Program-made: the position numbers and the translations under genes
Shown: one piece after another, positions 12,601 to 25,499 of the stretch
Layout of the letters: every line of letters begins with the position of its first letter
How positions within the stretch are numbered: position 1 is the stretch's first letter
Notes under the pieces: model-generated
What the model saw: only the letters and a program-made list of their open reading frames with translations
Database searches by the model: none
Told to the model about the DNA's origin: nothing
Assembly (NCBI GenBank): GCA_018873245.2
Contig: JAEMBT020000006.1
Coordinates: forward strand, 10,605,855-10,669,854
Origin: Archegozetes longisetosus
Lineage: Eukaryota; Arthropoda; Arachnida; Sarcoptiformes; Trhypochthoniidae
DNA: 64,000 nucleotides
Reading direction: 5' to 3'

Positions 12601-14253
12601 GGAATTATAACAGTTAACAGTTAGATCAATTTAATTTGAGTCAATTATTAATGTTGATGCTAGATTTTGATATTTAATATTTTCTTTTGACTAAAGGTTC
12701 ACCTTTCCGGGAAACGTTTTCTCCAGCAAACCTGAATTTCATTTGCTGAGATTCCGATTTCAATTTCTTTAAGTGCTAAAAGTTGATAAGCTTAATTGTA
12801 CAGTATTGTTTGATATGAAAATGCTGATATAGGGTACTTCTTTACGATAATATAGCAATTGTTCAAGTAAATTATTCCACTTTTATGTTTTGATTAAATA
12901 AACAACATTTTATATTCAAAACTGCATTGGCTAATAAATTAACCTTTAACACAAACTTTAATAACTTTCTACTGATCTAAATGTTAATTGAATCTGAAAA
13001 GTTCAAATTTTAATTTAAATTCTTATCTAGGAATCCCGGATGAACCCCTACTTTTATTATAACAAACTAAGCCTTCAGTGATTGCAAGCTAAAATGCAAT
13101 CGATTGGTCTGATAAGAAATAATTAATCTAAAAGTAGTGTTAATCGATTCAATTGAGTAGATTCATAATTTTATCACTGCTATCGATTATAAAATTAGAA
13201 TTTTCTATTGAATCCATTGACTGTTTTTATGACTAACTGTTTAGTTGCTATAATTAAAATTGAATAAACTGGATGTAAAACAAGAATTAAGAGCAAATCA
13301 CAGTTAGTCAACATTTAAATTAGTAAAAAGTGTTTAGAATACCGAAGATTACCGGTGCACTTATGTATGCGTCCGAATAGTTTCGAGGATTGATCCTTAA
13401 AACTCCCTAAACAACAATTTTTAAGTTAATAAGGATCAAATTTAAATTTTACAAAATGCATACTTCTACGATATCGCCTTTTTCTAGTCCTTTTTGAACT
13501 TCACATAATGGCCAATACTCATAATAAGTTCTGTCATCAAGTCAATAAAAGCCATTCAGTTTTAACAGCAATAATAATCTTTAAGTTTACTCACTTTTGA
13601 ACGGAAGAACGCGTTGTTTGTGAGGCCATCGATAGTGAAGACTTTGAACCACTTCTCGATGGAGTAGAGGTTGGAGTGAATGCGTTTCGATTCGGTGCAA
13701 TTCTTCGTGAATCAGTTGGCGTCGAAGGTGTTGACGCCGGGGAGGTACGAGTCGAGACCAGGTTAGATGATGGAACAGATCTGCTTTTGCCAACATTGGA
13801 ACAGCGATGAGAGTTATGAATGGCTCTGATCTTATCGGGCAGTACATATGTCGACATATTCTGATCGCGAAGAATCCCATATATTGGGTTCAGATCGCGA
13901 TTTCCGTGAATTAGGCAGTTATTAGTAATATATTGCGAAGGTTGGTGTCCATCAGAATGGCGTCTTTGGCGGTGAATATTGCCGTTCGCAGTATATATAG
14001 GTAAACGACTAGAACTGGTTGCGTTCTGTGGCTTCAAGTCGTTCGACGAACGATTGGCTCCCGTTTTCGATTCAGTCGAATTATGTCTTTGGCGGGGAGA
14101 TTCTCGTGTCAGTTTTGAGGTTGTATTAACTGGAGTGGTACTAGAACCACTTTTGAGACCATTTGGTGATTCATTTCTAGTATTAATCGATTTATTGACT
14201 GCATTTTGTAACATATTCGACGATGTAGTATTTAAATACCTTTTGGAAGACAT
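9627..14253 (-). CDS. DIS3L2: DIS3-like exonuclease 2, five exons
   Basis: Cytoplasmic 3'-5' exoribonuclease that degrades oligouridylated RNAs independently of the exosome. Exons, in transcript order: 14253-13595, 13530-13464, 13406-13353, 12302-12201 and 12125-9627, all joining in frame to 1126 residues. Exons 2 to 4 carry the first cold-shock region (EYWPL, GVLRINPRNY, RNRAFNGDKVAV). The second follows around residue 500 (ILEENHSRQAGG, ALFAPNDSRVPR). The RNB domain starts near 646 with TIDPSTARDLDDALS, holding the four metal-binding aspartates (648, 654, 656, 657). HFTSPIRRYADVIVHRLL is also intact, and a C-terminal S1-like region follows. There is no PIN domain, as expected for DIS3L2. 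Odd points: the first 220 residues are Ser/Thr/Asn-rich low complexity and longer than usual, a Lys-rich insert lies near residues 400-430, and intron 4 has a GC donor. Confidence 0.96.
12126..12200 (-). other. DIS3L2: GC-AG intron in DIS3L2
   Basis: The 75-base intron starts with GCATGT after a codon ending in AAG and ends in TTTTATCAG. Only this donor keeps the frame; the nearby GT would put a stop directly after the junction. The consensus around it (AAG before GCATGT) is typical of functional GC-AG introns. Confidence 0.8.
12303..13352 (-). other. DIS3L2: Third intron of DIS3L2 (1050 bases)
   Basis: The only intron longer than 300 bases in this gene, between the exon ending in ISAP and the one starting EGGVDIYVGG. 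AT-rich; I see no nested gene or clear repeat in it. Confidence 0.75.
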
Positions 14254-15839
14254 TCTTCGCTATATCAATTGATTATTTACATAAAATTGATACAATTTTG
14301 TATTAAATTAATAAATCAATAATACTAAGTAATATACAATTGAGTAAATTACAATTAAAACTAACTAGAGATTGTAAATAAAATTCAATGGTTAGGTCGT
14401 CACTGTATTTATAGTGTTATCAAATGCAATAGAAAATGACATAATTTTACTTCGATTCATCATTCACATTTATAATACTCGCTATTACAGCGCACTCTTT
14501 ACTACTTTCCTCTAAGTTTTTCTTCCTTCTACTTCAAATTAAGCTTCAATAGTAGACCACAAAAGTCGCAACTCTTCCATTTTATTCATTATTATATCAT
14601 CTAAATTCTTATCTACTTTTTTCTATCAAAAATTTGAGTCGATATTTGCAAATAGAAAACACTATTTTGTCGAAAGCGAGTGATAACGCATCTGGAGCTC
14701 GCTTTCAAACTTTTAGAAACTTTTTAAAACTTAGATTCGATCACATCTCCGAGTTCTAATATAGAATAGAAACTGCGAAAGCCTATCAAAACATTTATTT
14801 ATGCTCGCAAAAGTGAAATTAGAGAAAAGTAGAAACTTCCGTAAATAATGCACACATGTTCATATTGACTAAAAGCGTTGGCTTAATAGTGCAAGATCAA
14901 TACTATTCTTGATTAATATTTTATGAGTTATATTCAAACTTGTAACAACTACTTCGAGCTATAATAATAACACAATTAGAATAGAACCAACTTTCTCAAT
15001 ATAAGCATTTAGCTCATAATTTTCAAAATTTTCAACTTAACTCGTAGAATATAACAAAATATAAGAAAACTTTCAGCTCATCTCCAGTTTAAATATTTCT
15101 CATTATAGTATATAATTGGATAAGAGATTAAAATTAAGTATAAATAGGAAACTTAAAAATCTATTAACATAAATGGTTTTATTGGCGATCATTCAAAATA
15201 ATGACTTAACTAATGTTCTTTTAAATTTTGATTTATTTGTAAATTTGAATAAGTGATTGAGTTAAGTATAACTGAATATTTTCTACTGACAGTCTGTATA
15301 TTGTAAAGACTAAGACTATTTATAAGTTATATTAGAGTTTCTAAAAGCAATCAAAAAGTTATTACATTTTAACAACACTACAATTTATTATATACAATAA
15401 AATTAGTATCTTGTATACTAATTTAACTTTTATTTTTGCAAATCATTTATTTCTATGGTTATACTGAACTATTAAATGTACTTTCTTTGTATTGGATTAA
15501 GCTCTGATCATTGCTTGCATTGACAATAGTTTACTTGAATATAACTCAAAATTATTTAATTGAATGTATTTCTCTGTTTTATATGTTTTCAAATGAACTA
15601 AGTTTGTACTAAAAACTATTAGTTCCTATAATAAAAGTTAATTTAATAACTAATAATATTAGTTGAAAAAGTTTGAGTCATAAGTAGTTACTTAAATAGA
15701 AATATGAAAGAGAATCAATTTATAAGAAAAAACAGAGTTAAACAAATAGAAATAAAGTTAGATAAAAAAATAAGAGAAATAAGAGAAATAAAAGAAAGTA
15801 AAATATAAATAAAAATAAGAGAAATAATAGTAAATAGTA
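14254..15839. other. Intergenic between divergent genes
   Basis: Lies between the start of DIS3L2 (minus) and the CpG-rich leader of the first CXXC gene (plus). A purine-rich simple repeat built on AAATAAGAG occupies about 15750-15830. No gene seen. Confidence 0.6.
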
Positions 15840-16090
15840 GGAGTCGTAGGCATAGCATAAACAGCAATGTGTAGCGCTGTGTGTTGTGTCCTCTCGCTGT
15901 GTTTCAATTCATTCCCATTTTCACCGCTGGGCCGCGACTCCCGGCGTCGATGGCCAGAGGGCTGAGCACCGAATGAGCGTATGGTTCGTCGGTCTGTACA
16001 GCTATAGGAGTGACCCATTTGTGGGAATGAGTCTCGTCTCCGTTCAGTCGTTTTTGTGCCGACATTTTTAGCTCAATATTCGGTGTTTTC
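15840..16090 (+). promoter_or_regulatory. CpG-dense stretch, probable promoter or 5' leader of the first CXXC gene
   Basis: About 20 CpG dinucleotides fall in 240 bases, with a core reading GGGCCGCGACTCCCGGCGTC, in otherwise very AT-rich DNA. It lies 315 bases before the ATG of the CXXC protein. Frames open on both strands here are by-products of the high GC. A promoter or non-coding first exon is inference from position and composition. Confidence 0.45.
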
Positions 16091-16404
16091 CGTAAAACTA
16101 TTAATATTAAATGTTGAAAAATCAAATTATTTTCTAATTAGTTGCTTGTTTTCAAATAAAATACAACAATTAATGAATAGTTTGAGTTTAAAAAGAGAGA
16201 AACAAATAAATAGTTGATTTGTTTTGATTGAATAAAAATTTATAATTTATTTAATAGAAAATAGATTTGGTGTGACAAAAGTGCGACATTTTTATAGTGT
16301 TTATTGTATTGAAAGCCGCGCCCAATATATCGGTCCTTAAATTAGATTAGAAATTATTAATTCATTAATCAATTTAAAGATTTATAAATCGTTTAATAAC
16401 AGAA

Positions 16405-17812
16405 ATGTCTAATAATAGTAGTAAATCAGGCATTCGTTCGCTAGTCTGCGACTCAAATGGTATAATAATAGCAGAAATGGTCTATAGATGTATGATCTGT
16501 AGTGCCATTCATGACCTCTTGGACGACGCGCAAAGACATTACCAAATTGAACACATCGACGACAACGACAATGACTGCAAGAGTGGTTCTAACCTTCACA
16601 ATTCGAACCAACAGTTAGTTTTAGAAGAAGAAGATGACGACGAGGACGAACTCAATTCGATGACCTATGAACTTCCTGTCGGTCTATCGGACGGAACACC
16701 GGTCTATGACGATTCGATGGGTCACAATCAGAGCACTTCCAATTCAGTCACTGTGTCAGTACCCGCAAGTCTCCGACAATTACAACATCAAAGTTTGTCT
16801 TCTCATCAAAACTCTGATTCTCAACAATTTAGAGAACAGCCATCGGAACGCTTTCAGAACAGACCAAAACCAATTGCTTTCGCTCAACCATCAAATTCTT
16901 TCTTATTACCATACGGCGGATCTCCAGGTCTGATATAATTTCAAACCTATTGATAGTATTTTGAGAATTGAATTTTTGATAATTTTCGTTTTGATTTGAA
17001 CAAAAGCCGTGAAAACATCTCCCAAACGAATTGGTGGTGGTTTTGTCACGTGTGAGGTTTGTGGTTTGACCAAATACTATTCACACATATCTCGTCGTTA
17101 CGGAGTTTTCAGTTGCGAGAGTTGTGCGAAATTTTTCTATCGTTATCTATTAAAGCCATCAAAGTTTACGTGTCCTAACAATGGTACGTCTAATAAATTT
17201 CAATGATATGGTTGTCTGATTATCGAAATATAACTTTTAATTGACTCAACAGGAACCTGTTCGCTGAAGATCGACGTGCCTGGAGGTCGTTGTAAGGCTT
17301 GTCTATTGCAAGCATGTCTACAAAAGTATATAATAGATCCGAAAAAGCATCCAAAGATATTTCAGAAGTCTCCTGGAGATAAGAATGTGAGCGCATCGGG
17401 TGCTCCTTTGAATCCAGTTCCGGCTAATGTTCAAATCAAGATAAGCAAACAGCCCAACAAACTAATGATTAGCAATACATCAATCAAACAGTCCACTAAA
17501 CAGGAAGACGTCAAAACTGATTCATTCGAATCCCCTCAAACTGCCTCAAACACTAAGCCATCCACTAATGGTATCGTAATTAAAGCCACTCCTCCTTCTG
17601 GCTCTTCATCTAAGCGAAAGCAACATTTCGGCGAAGATGGCACAGTATCAGTGACTAGAAGCAGAAGAATTGGTTGCCGCGAATGTCCAGGCTGTTTGGC
17701 TGATGATTGTGGGCAGTGTTTGTACTGTTTGGACAAACCTAAGTTTGGAGGAAATGATGTGAAAAAGCAACGATGCATCAAAAGACGATGCCACAGAGCT
17801 AACTATACTTGA
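16405..17812 (+). CDS. Zinc-finger protein with C2H2, nuclear-receptor-type C4 and CXXC domains (copy A)
   Basis: Probably a nuclear DNA-binding regulator. Exons 16405-16927, 17007-17183 and 17253-17812 join in frame (both introns phase 1) to 419 residues. Residues 29-50 are a C2H2 finger (C-x2-C-x12-H-x4-H) after a conserved SLVCDSNGIIIAEMVYR lead-in. An acidic and then Ser/Gln-rich linker follows. Residues 190-255 have the spacing of a nuclear-receptor DNA-binding domain: C-x2-C-x17-C-x2-C-x15-C-x5-C-x10-C-x2-C, with CESCAKFFYR where receptors have CEGCKGFFRR. A basic Ser/Thr linker leads to the C-terminal CXXC domain (375-414), with eight cysteines and the KFGG motif needed for unmethylated CpG binding. 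There is no ligand-binding domain. Each module is recognisable by spacing; I know no named family with all three. A paralogue lies 10 kb downstream. Confidence 0.88.
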
Positions 17813-18501
17813 ATTTGGAAATTTGACTAAATATTTAGCACAGTTTAATCTGTCTAGCTTTTTGGCGCAGTTAAATGGGTTTTAAAAAACAATTTACTAA
17901 ATAAGCCTTGATTTTCTATGGATTTATCAGTCTCTTTTAAAATTCATTTAACTGCATGTCAGAGTTAGAGGTTTTGCTGTAATAAGTTTATTATTGATTA
18001 TACTTTATATTTAGCTTATATCACAACTATTGAATCCCATTCCGAAAATTATAAGTATATAAGATTATTATGTTATTATTCGATCTTCTATATTGTATTC
18101 ACGCATCAACTTTTGATCTTTACTTTGCTGTTATCCTTTGATGGCTTAGCATTCATGAAATCATAATTTTAAAAGGTTTAGTACAATACTTCGATCATGA
18201 CATGAGTTCATAAGTTATTGCCGTACTATTATTATTACTATTATTATTCGTACCTCTACTCAACATGATTTGTTAACTTCACAATTACTAAATTAGTTAT
18301 TCTGACTTTTAATCTTTATCTTAAATTTAATGAAAATTATATGGAAAATACAATTCATATTTGGAATCATTAGTATATAATTTTCTATTATTCTGCTTTA
18401 TTTTTTAATAATTGATCAATTTTTCTGAATAAAAATTTTGAGATATTTATCGATCTTGGCAAAAAAATATTCGAAACATGAGTTTAACAAATATTTCTAA
18501 T
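17813..18501. other. Intergenic between convergent genes
   Basis: Holds the 3' ends of CXXC copy A (plus) and UTP3 (minus). A short ATT-type microsatellite lies at about 18226-18249. Nothing else seen. Confidence 0.6.
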
Positions 18502-20034
18502 TCATTTAAATTTAATGCTTTTGACAACTCCTGATTTGATACCAGAAATCTCTCCGCCGTAGCGCTGCAACTCTTTTCGCGGTTCTCTGACTTGACCCTT
18601 TCGTCTGATTTTGGCCTTTCTGTATTTCATTCTATGTTTAACTCTAGGATTTTTAAGTTCTTTCTTTCGTTTAGGAGTTAATCCCTTATTCTTCGCGATT
18701 TCATAAGTGATGCCTCGTTTCGAGAGCTGATCGTTAGCTTCGTCGTCGACTTGTTGATCTTCAACTTGAGACAATTGATTAACTTGCAAATCATCGGCAA
18801 ATTTAACTTTCTTGGCTTGATTTTGGCCTGGTTGACTTTTTCGTTTATTTTTATTAAAGCGCTTTCTGGTAAATTTGATTTCTTCTCCTTGACTCAACTT
18901 TTCTAATACTAAATCGATGTCACGATTGATGGAACCATTACCTGTAGCAACATTGTTGAGCTCGAGCAAAAGTTTTTTATAAGATAAAAGTTGTTTTATG
19001 ACCGGATGGTCTTTAACTGGTATTCGCTTGGATTTCAAAGCCATATAAAAACATATATTAATGCAATAATGCATAATTATCTGATATCTAGTCTCAATAT
19101 ATTTGATTCCTACACAATAGGGAACTTTTCCATTTTTTTTTAATTCCATAATAGGTTGCAATCGATCTCTAATCTCCGTCATATAAGTCTGAAAATCATT
19201 TATTAGAGCTTCTAATTCTGGTGATTCTTTCTTCAAAATTTCAAGTTTTTGTCTTTTAGTCAAAGTCGACAGATTTGTTTGTAATCTTTCTTCGTCTTCA
19301 TCTTTGTCTCGAGCAATCATTTGATTGTTAGAAACGGTTTTTGGTTCAACATCTCCGACAAGTAGTTGAATACCAATGTCTGATTCATTCATAGATTCGA
19401 GAAGACGTCTTTGTATAGCGAGTGCTTCTTCCTCTTCATATTGTGCTAAATCTTCCTCTTTTTGCTTATATTCTATTAATTTTGATTTAAATTAATTAAA
19501 AGAGACAAAATAAGAAGAGAATTATTAATGATAATCAAGAGAACATATCATATGCAAAAATCAATAGTTATTACTTCTGAAATCTTTGTCTACATAATCG
19601 GTGCTGTAGAAGGTATTCTTCTTCTTTCCCCACGCATTGACGTCCGGCAAATCAGGTTCGCTGTCTTCGAGATCACTGGCCATCTCATCCTTTTTGAACT
19701 CTACCTCAAACCGATTGAGTCGGTCGTTACTTTGGTCATCACTCGAATCATCTCCACTATCGAGTGGCATAATTTCTTCATCGCTGTCACTTTGATCGTC
19801 ATCGGAGTTTGATTCAATATTTCGAGATAAAGCGCTTCTTTTGATGAGTTGTTTATCGTGAGAGTCATGAAAAGAATCGATTTCGTCGTTTAATTGATTT
19901 GACTCACCAGAGTCTGACATATTATTCATGCCATAATTGTCGTCTTCATCTGATCCCAGTACTGACTCATAACGTCCGCCAAACTTCGACCGATTCGATG
20001 ATTTATTTTGAGTGGATTTCTTGGATTTTACCAT
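18502..20034 (-). CDS. UTP3: UTP3/SAS10, small-subunit processome factor
   Basis: Nucleolar protein of the SSU processome, needed for 18S rRNA maturation. Exons 20034-19575 and 19472-18502 join in frame (phase 1, 102-base intron) to 476 residues. The N-terminal part is strongly acidic and ends in the family signature AWGKKKNTFYSTDYVDKD, followed by an EEEEALAIQRRL helix. The central 90 residues hold the Sas10/Utp3/C1D-type helical domain (ESPELEALINDFQTYMTEI). The C terminus is very basic and ends GGEISGIKSGVVKSIKFK, matching the Sas10 C-terminal domain (GIxxGxxxSxKF). Length and order fit the family. It is convergent with the first CXXC gene. Confidence 0.92.
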
Positions 20035-20144
20035 TTTTGATGAACTAATGAGAATTATATCGAGATTGGTTTAAAGCCATTAATAAACAAATGCGTGAAA
20101 CATGTGCTAAACGAAGGCTGAGAATAAAAATACTTTAAAAGTTT

Positions 20145-20205
20145 GTAGCCTTTCGCTAGACTTTTAACAGCTTTGATCGACTACTCTACCATCTGAGCTT
20201 TTTTG
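20145..20205 (-). other. tRNA-like D-arm relic
   Basis: On the minus strand, GCTCAGATGGTAGAGT reads as a tRNA D-arm with the conserved A14, GG18-19 and A21 positions and a four-pair stem, and it fits an A box. The following bases do not give an anticodon stem, and there is no T-arm or B box. It is best seen as a fragment of a tRNA or of a tRNA-derived SINE, or as chance. Confidence 0.25.
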
Positions 20206-23200
20206 TAACATTTTGAGAATCATTAATAATAACTAAATGCTAATTAATTTATTTATATTAATTCTTGAATGAGTTTAAAATAACAACTGTTTCGATCGAA
20301 CGAATCGAAGCATAGGATGTAGTTGTATTTGTTTTGGCTATAGCTTACAATCTTAAAAATGACAGCAGACGGAATAATTCTTATTCTTAATAAGGAAATA
20401 ATAGATTTTATATGAACCAAACAAAAAATTATTTAATACTTAGAAGCACATGAGTACTAACCTAAAGAGAGAATAGTTAGAAGAATAAGTGAAAATAAAC
20501 TTATATAACAATAGGTAAAATAATATATGCGTTGGAAATGAAAATTTGCTCTTTTGATTTAATAATCGGACTTCAGATAACTCTGTACGATCTTGCAAAA
20601 CAGTTGAGTGGAGCAAGTATTCGTTTAAGCTTCAAATTTTTAGTTTAAAAATCTTCAATACCATTGAAAAGCTAACCAGAACTGGATTTAAGTGTCAACT
20701 TGATTGCTATAATAGCAACACAAGTTCGACCCTTAAGGCTTATTTGTTTTTAAGTAAAAGACAGCTCAATTTCTACTTGCATCAAGTTTTTATCAATTCC
20801 GCTATAACTAAATCCACAATATTGCACATCTATAATAATCCATAGTTTTTGCAAAAAAATATAGAAACTCCAATCACTCTATTAAATCTTTGAGTCATTA
20901 AACTTGATTACTTGAATTTAAAGAACTCTGACCTTCTCACTTTAGAATTAGATTAAGATATTAAGAGTTTAAAATTATTCTGACTGTCGACGTGCGTTGT
21001 TTTTCCTTTGAACGTGCTTCTGAGAATTTTTGTTTTGAAATTGACTGAAAAATCGGATAAATCTGATAGAAGAACAACTGGCACCAACAATGACGAGTAC
21101 TTTATTGCCGAGCTGTATTAAACTGTTAAAATAAATGTAGTGCAAACAGCGTTCAGATAAATATATAATGTCTGGAAAGTCCGGAGATTAGGCAAAAGAC
21201 TGCACTGTTGAAAGTGCGAGCTCTACTTAAAATATAAGTTAGAAACAAAACCTGGTCTTGTATTTCAGATTTGTATTAAAAATTCGAATGTGCTTGTTTC
21301 TAATTAAATTTGAATTAAAACAGGTGCTGCCAATAGTGCCAAACTTTTTCATTTATCAACAGATTCCCAGGACTCGCCTAATGACTAGAAGCACTGAGAA
21401 ATCAAGTGTGCGTGAATTAAAGTTCTATGAAATTATTGTTGAAATCAGTAATCAATTACTAGCTACAGTATCTGAAGTAACTGTTGTCGCATCATTCGAG
21501 TTAAACAAATCACTCTATTTATCAGCTGTGAATTACAATTTTTAACTTCATTGAAACAAATTGAGCTTCAAATCTAATTCTTAAAAGCTATACAGAAAAC
21601 TTATCTTGAGACTAGAACGAATAGATGTAAGGTATATGTCATTAAAAAGCAATTAAGCATGAAACAATAGATCGGTTCGCCATTCAAGATATCCAACTGA
21701 TAGTTAACGAACTTAGGCTAGACTTTGGTCAGATTCGTAAATTGAAGTCTAGTTTCAAAAACCATTAAAAATTGTAATTATAATATTATGGCATAATTTC
21801 AATGCGCCCATTCTTTAATTTGAAAAATATCAATCAAATGGGTCTCTGAAACTAATTTTTGGTTCAGTTTTAAAGATGGGCTTACGTTTTCTGGAAATGA
21901 AAACAAGAGAGAAAGTAGTGATTGAGGAAAATCATTTCAGGCATTATAAAGGTAAGAGAATCAATTTGATAAAAGATAAGGTACTAAGTATTGATGTTTG
22001 GGTAAGGGATACCAATCAAAACTAACGATTAATTTATGCCATTTCTGCCTCCAACAATTGTAACAAACATTTGATGCTTTTGGAACTTTTGACAGATGCA
22101 TCAAAGGATTCAATAATAATAATAATATCCATTTGGAATGTCATTACAAGATGACAGAATGCAATCAAACAAACAATACTAAGTAATGAGCCAAATTTTT
22201 AAGCAAATACAAATGAGATTTTAGTTTCTAAGAATGCAATTTGTCTACTTGTGATTGATTGCTGTGAAACTGATATCGAACTAACATGTGAAGAAAAACT
22301 ACATTTGTCTCAATCTAGAAAATTATTGTTCGAGAATGGATTTATCATAATTGATGGTCAGCTCAAACTTAAGTACAATAATAACTATGGACTAAACTTT
22401 GAAAGCGTTTCGTTTGTGGTTGTCGAAGATATGAATCTCATTCACACATATGAAGAGATTAAGAAGGAAAGGTTTAGTTCTTGTAATAAACAATTTATTA
22501 ATGCTTAACTCAACTATAGTTTGTGATGATATCGATATTAAGCAAAAATCAAACGAACCCTATTATTCTTACCATAATTTATCCAATACTCAACTAAGGT
22601 GTCATAAGAAAGGAACCGAATTCTAACTCCATTGGAGAACTTTATTAAGTATTTATCCTTGGCCTAATTGTGACTTGAGTTTGTCATCCAAGTCAAACAG
22701 TGAACCAGAAATTACAAAATTAGATTCAGATCAAGATGAGTTTAATTCTATCGGAAAGGTTGAGAAGGAATGAATGAGTACTTTAGTGAACCAAGTTTTG
22801 AAATTTGGTTTGAAAATAGCAGATAATTTACAGAAAAGGAAGTTATCGTCCAGGACTAATTGTCGATACCTATAGCCATCAAATTGTAAATTTGACGACA
22901 AACAGAAAAATGTATATAAAAACGATAAAAACTACAAAAGAACATGAAAACCTTAATTAATAGTCAGTAGGAGTATCAGTCAGTAAATTTGATAGCGTAG
23001 GCAGTAAAAGTTGTGTTTGCTTCAACAATTGTTTCATTTATTTGAGAGGAACGACATTTAGATGTCAGACTAAAATGGTGTGGCTTATAAATGTAGTTTC
23101 GTCTCAAATGGTGCTAAAATCATCAGTGAAGATGCTCATTTTCCATTAGCGTTGAGATCTAACCAACTGGTAAATGATCATTTGATTCATATTAGAAAAG

Positions 23201-24540
23201 TTAGTCTTTCAGAAGAAGTAATATAAAACATAATGATAAAACCTTTAAAAACATAATAATACTTTCAAGATAGTTTCTTTATGGCATAAGTTTTGACTAT
23301 GATCGTGTTGACATCTGAAACTGAAATATAAATTAAGTTTAGCACATTGTTTATGCGTTCAATATTATGATAATCAAGTAAATGATCGATAGACAAATTT
23401 AGAGCTTCTCTCGTTCTTATAAACAGAACAGTTCTTATAATAGTATAAACAAACTGAGTGTATATCTATATAATTTGAAGTGGTCATTCAATTTAGACAC
23501 TTGTTTGGCTTAGATAGTACCTCAATCGATCGCTCCTATAGACCTTGCATAAAATAACATTTGGATTATTATGTGATTAACCATCTATATGACAATCTGT
23601 ACTGAAATACGATGCAGACTCCCTGAACCAAACGCAGTGTTTTCTTTGAAAATTAGTCACCATTGTTTTTGAATGAAACCCTCAGATTTTGTCTAGAATA
23701 TTGTTTTTAGATTTGCCTCAAGTTATCTTAGGAATTGTTCGAAAGAAGCCGGTCAAATTGTGTACACAAAATTTAATTTCAAATAGTTGTATCTAAATAT
23801 TTACCACTCAATTAAAAAGCATAGTTTTTAAAGTTGTCATTTCCACTCAAAAACTGATGAATCTTATGCTAACCAAAACCAAAATTGACCATCAATTTTA
23901 CTATTGTGTAGCATTATTGAGAAAATTTTAATTTTCAACGTGATTCGCAACAATATAATTAAGCAATAAATCAAAACAACAATTATATGACTTCATTAAA
24001 GTATTCTAACACTACTTTCAAAAGTAACTTTTTTCAGTTTTGTTTTAGAAAAAATTAAGGTTTCATCACGACTAATGATAATTTTATTGAAATCATATGG
24101 CTCTATTGAGCTAATGAGTAGAAGGTTTTCCGGTTTTCAGCAAAACTCGTCAAAACTCTCTTCAACTCTGAATAATTTTAGGATTTTTTTATTTTTGAAA
24201 ATACGTTTTAACTTTTAAACGATTCATTAATAAATAATTTTTTAGTTAATAATAGAACAACTTTAAAGAGAAACTTAAAAGCTTTAACTGTTGAAAATAA
24301 ACCAAAGAGCAAAAAATTGGCGCAACCAGTTCTAAAAAACATCTCTCGATATTTGGTCACTATTGAACCTAACATAATGAGTTTACCACAGCTTCAGCTA
24401 TAAATAATCAACTTTATTTTGATATATCTATAAAATTTATTTATATATACCATAAGTATTTTAACAGATTTTAACATCTCAATGATAATGTCTAAATGAT
24501 GTAACAATCGTTTGAAAGTCAAAATCTCATATGAAAGTAG
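20206..24540. other. Long intergenic region with unidentified coding scraps
   Basis: No intact gene. Three plus-strand scraps have protein-like composition: 21258-21545 (95 codons), 22251-22508 (85 codons, with paired cysteines and alternating hydrophobic residues) and about 22629-22773 (ending in an acidic Ser-rich tail). They do not share a recognisable domain and may be remnants of one decayed gene or element. The rest is AT-rich DNA without repeats that I could detect. Confidence 0.4.
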
Positions 24541-24549
24541 TATTAAAGA

Positions 24550-24870
24550 TCCGAAGAAGGTTCATAATATGACAAAAATGCTATAAAGAACTGTTCAGAG
24601 AAATATTAGCAAAGTTGGTAATAATTTAGATATATATCGGAAGGTAGGCCAAGAATATTGAAAGCGAAACGGAATGCCTAGAATTTCAGATCTTACTACT
24701 AATAAGTATCCGAAATATAATGGAAAACAATCTTGTGAAATCGAAACAAAGGAATATTTCTATCTGGAAAGAAGAAATCAACAGAGTTTGGTGAGAACTA
24801 AGTCACAATCTCTAGACTTCTCTCGTGAAATGTATGCTAAAGAAAATAGAAATGTGTATTGTCTCTAATG
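24550..24870 (+). mobile_element. Degraded Tc1-like transposase fragment
   Basis: Read across frames, 24587-24680 resembles the second helix-turn-helix and GRPR motif of Tc1 transposases: RTVQRNISKVG followed about 10 residues later by GRPRILKAKR. The continuing plus-strand frame (24674-24868) is basic but carries no DDE motif. At least one frame change separates the two motifs, so this is an old relic of a plain DNA transposon. The match rests on short motifs only. Confidence 0.35.
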
Positions 24871-25499
24871 AAGTAAAAATGAACTACTAAATTTTCATAA
24901 TATATAATTTATTGTTAATATGTAATATATAAAATATCATTATTATGCATCGACAAATAAAAAAGTTATATAAAAACATAAAATTCCATTTTTGGACTTT
25001 ATAAATAGCTATCTGTCAGAACATTTATTCCTAACAAAACTTTTGATTAGTTCAGAAAAAATCATTCACCAATTCTTTTTTTGATAAATATTTACATAGT
25101 TTGAGGAAAAATCAATTTATTCTCAGCCTATACATGATCTTTGAATTGAATTTGCATAAAAGTTAGATAAAATATTAGGATTCTCTAAGTTTTAGAGTCT
25201 AAAGAATAACAATAAAATAAAGCAGTAAAGTGTTAATGCAATAAATGATGAAAGTTGTAAGAAATTTAGTAGACGTTATGTAGCTATTTGCGTAAAGTGG
25301 ATAACAACGCAATTAAACGAATCAGGTTGGTAAATAACTAAATATAGGATATATTTTGATTGAATATTCGCAAAGTTATTAAGATAGAAGTTATACCGAT
25401 TGAACGGTAATTACAATATTATTCAAGGTCTTGTAGTTTAAACCAGTGTATTGTAGACTAAGTGCATTTGTCGTTTGACCACATTTTCAGTCAAGTTAA
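24871..25499. other. Intergenic
   Basis: AT-rich with no frame, repeat or RNA that I can support. Confidence 0.6.

Noticed and set aside
15758-16125. Overlapping frames on both strands in the CpG-dense stretch
   Set aside because: Open because of high GC and lack of stops; no conserved motif, and the position fits a promoter or leader.
19528-19812. Plus-strand 94-codon frame over the acidic part of UTP3
   Set aside because: Antisense shadow of the Asp/Ser-rich UTP3 exon, which yields a hydrophobic translation.
20145-20205. A complete tRNA gene on the minus strand
   Set aside because: Only the D-arm is tRNA-like; anticodon stem, T-arm and acceptor pairing are missing.
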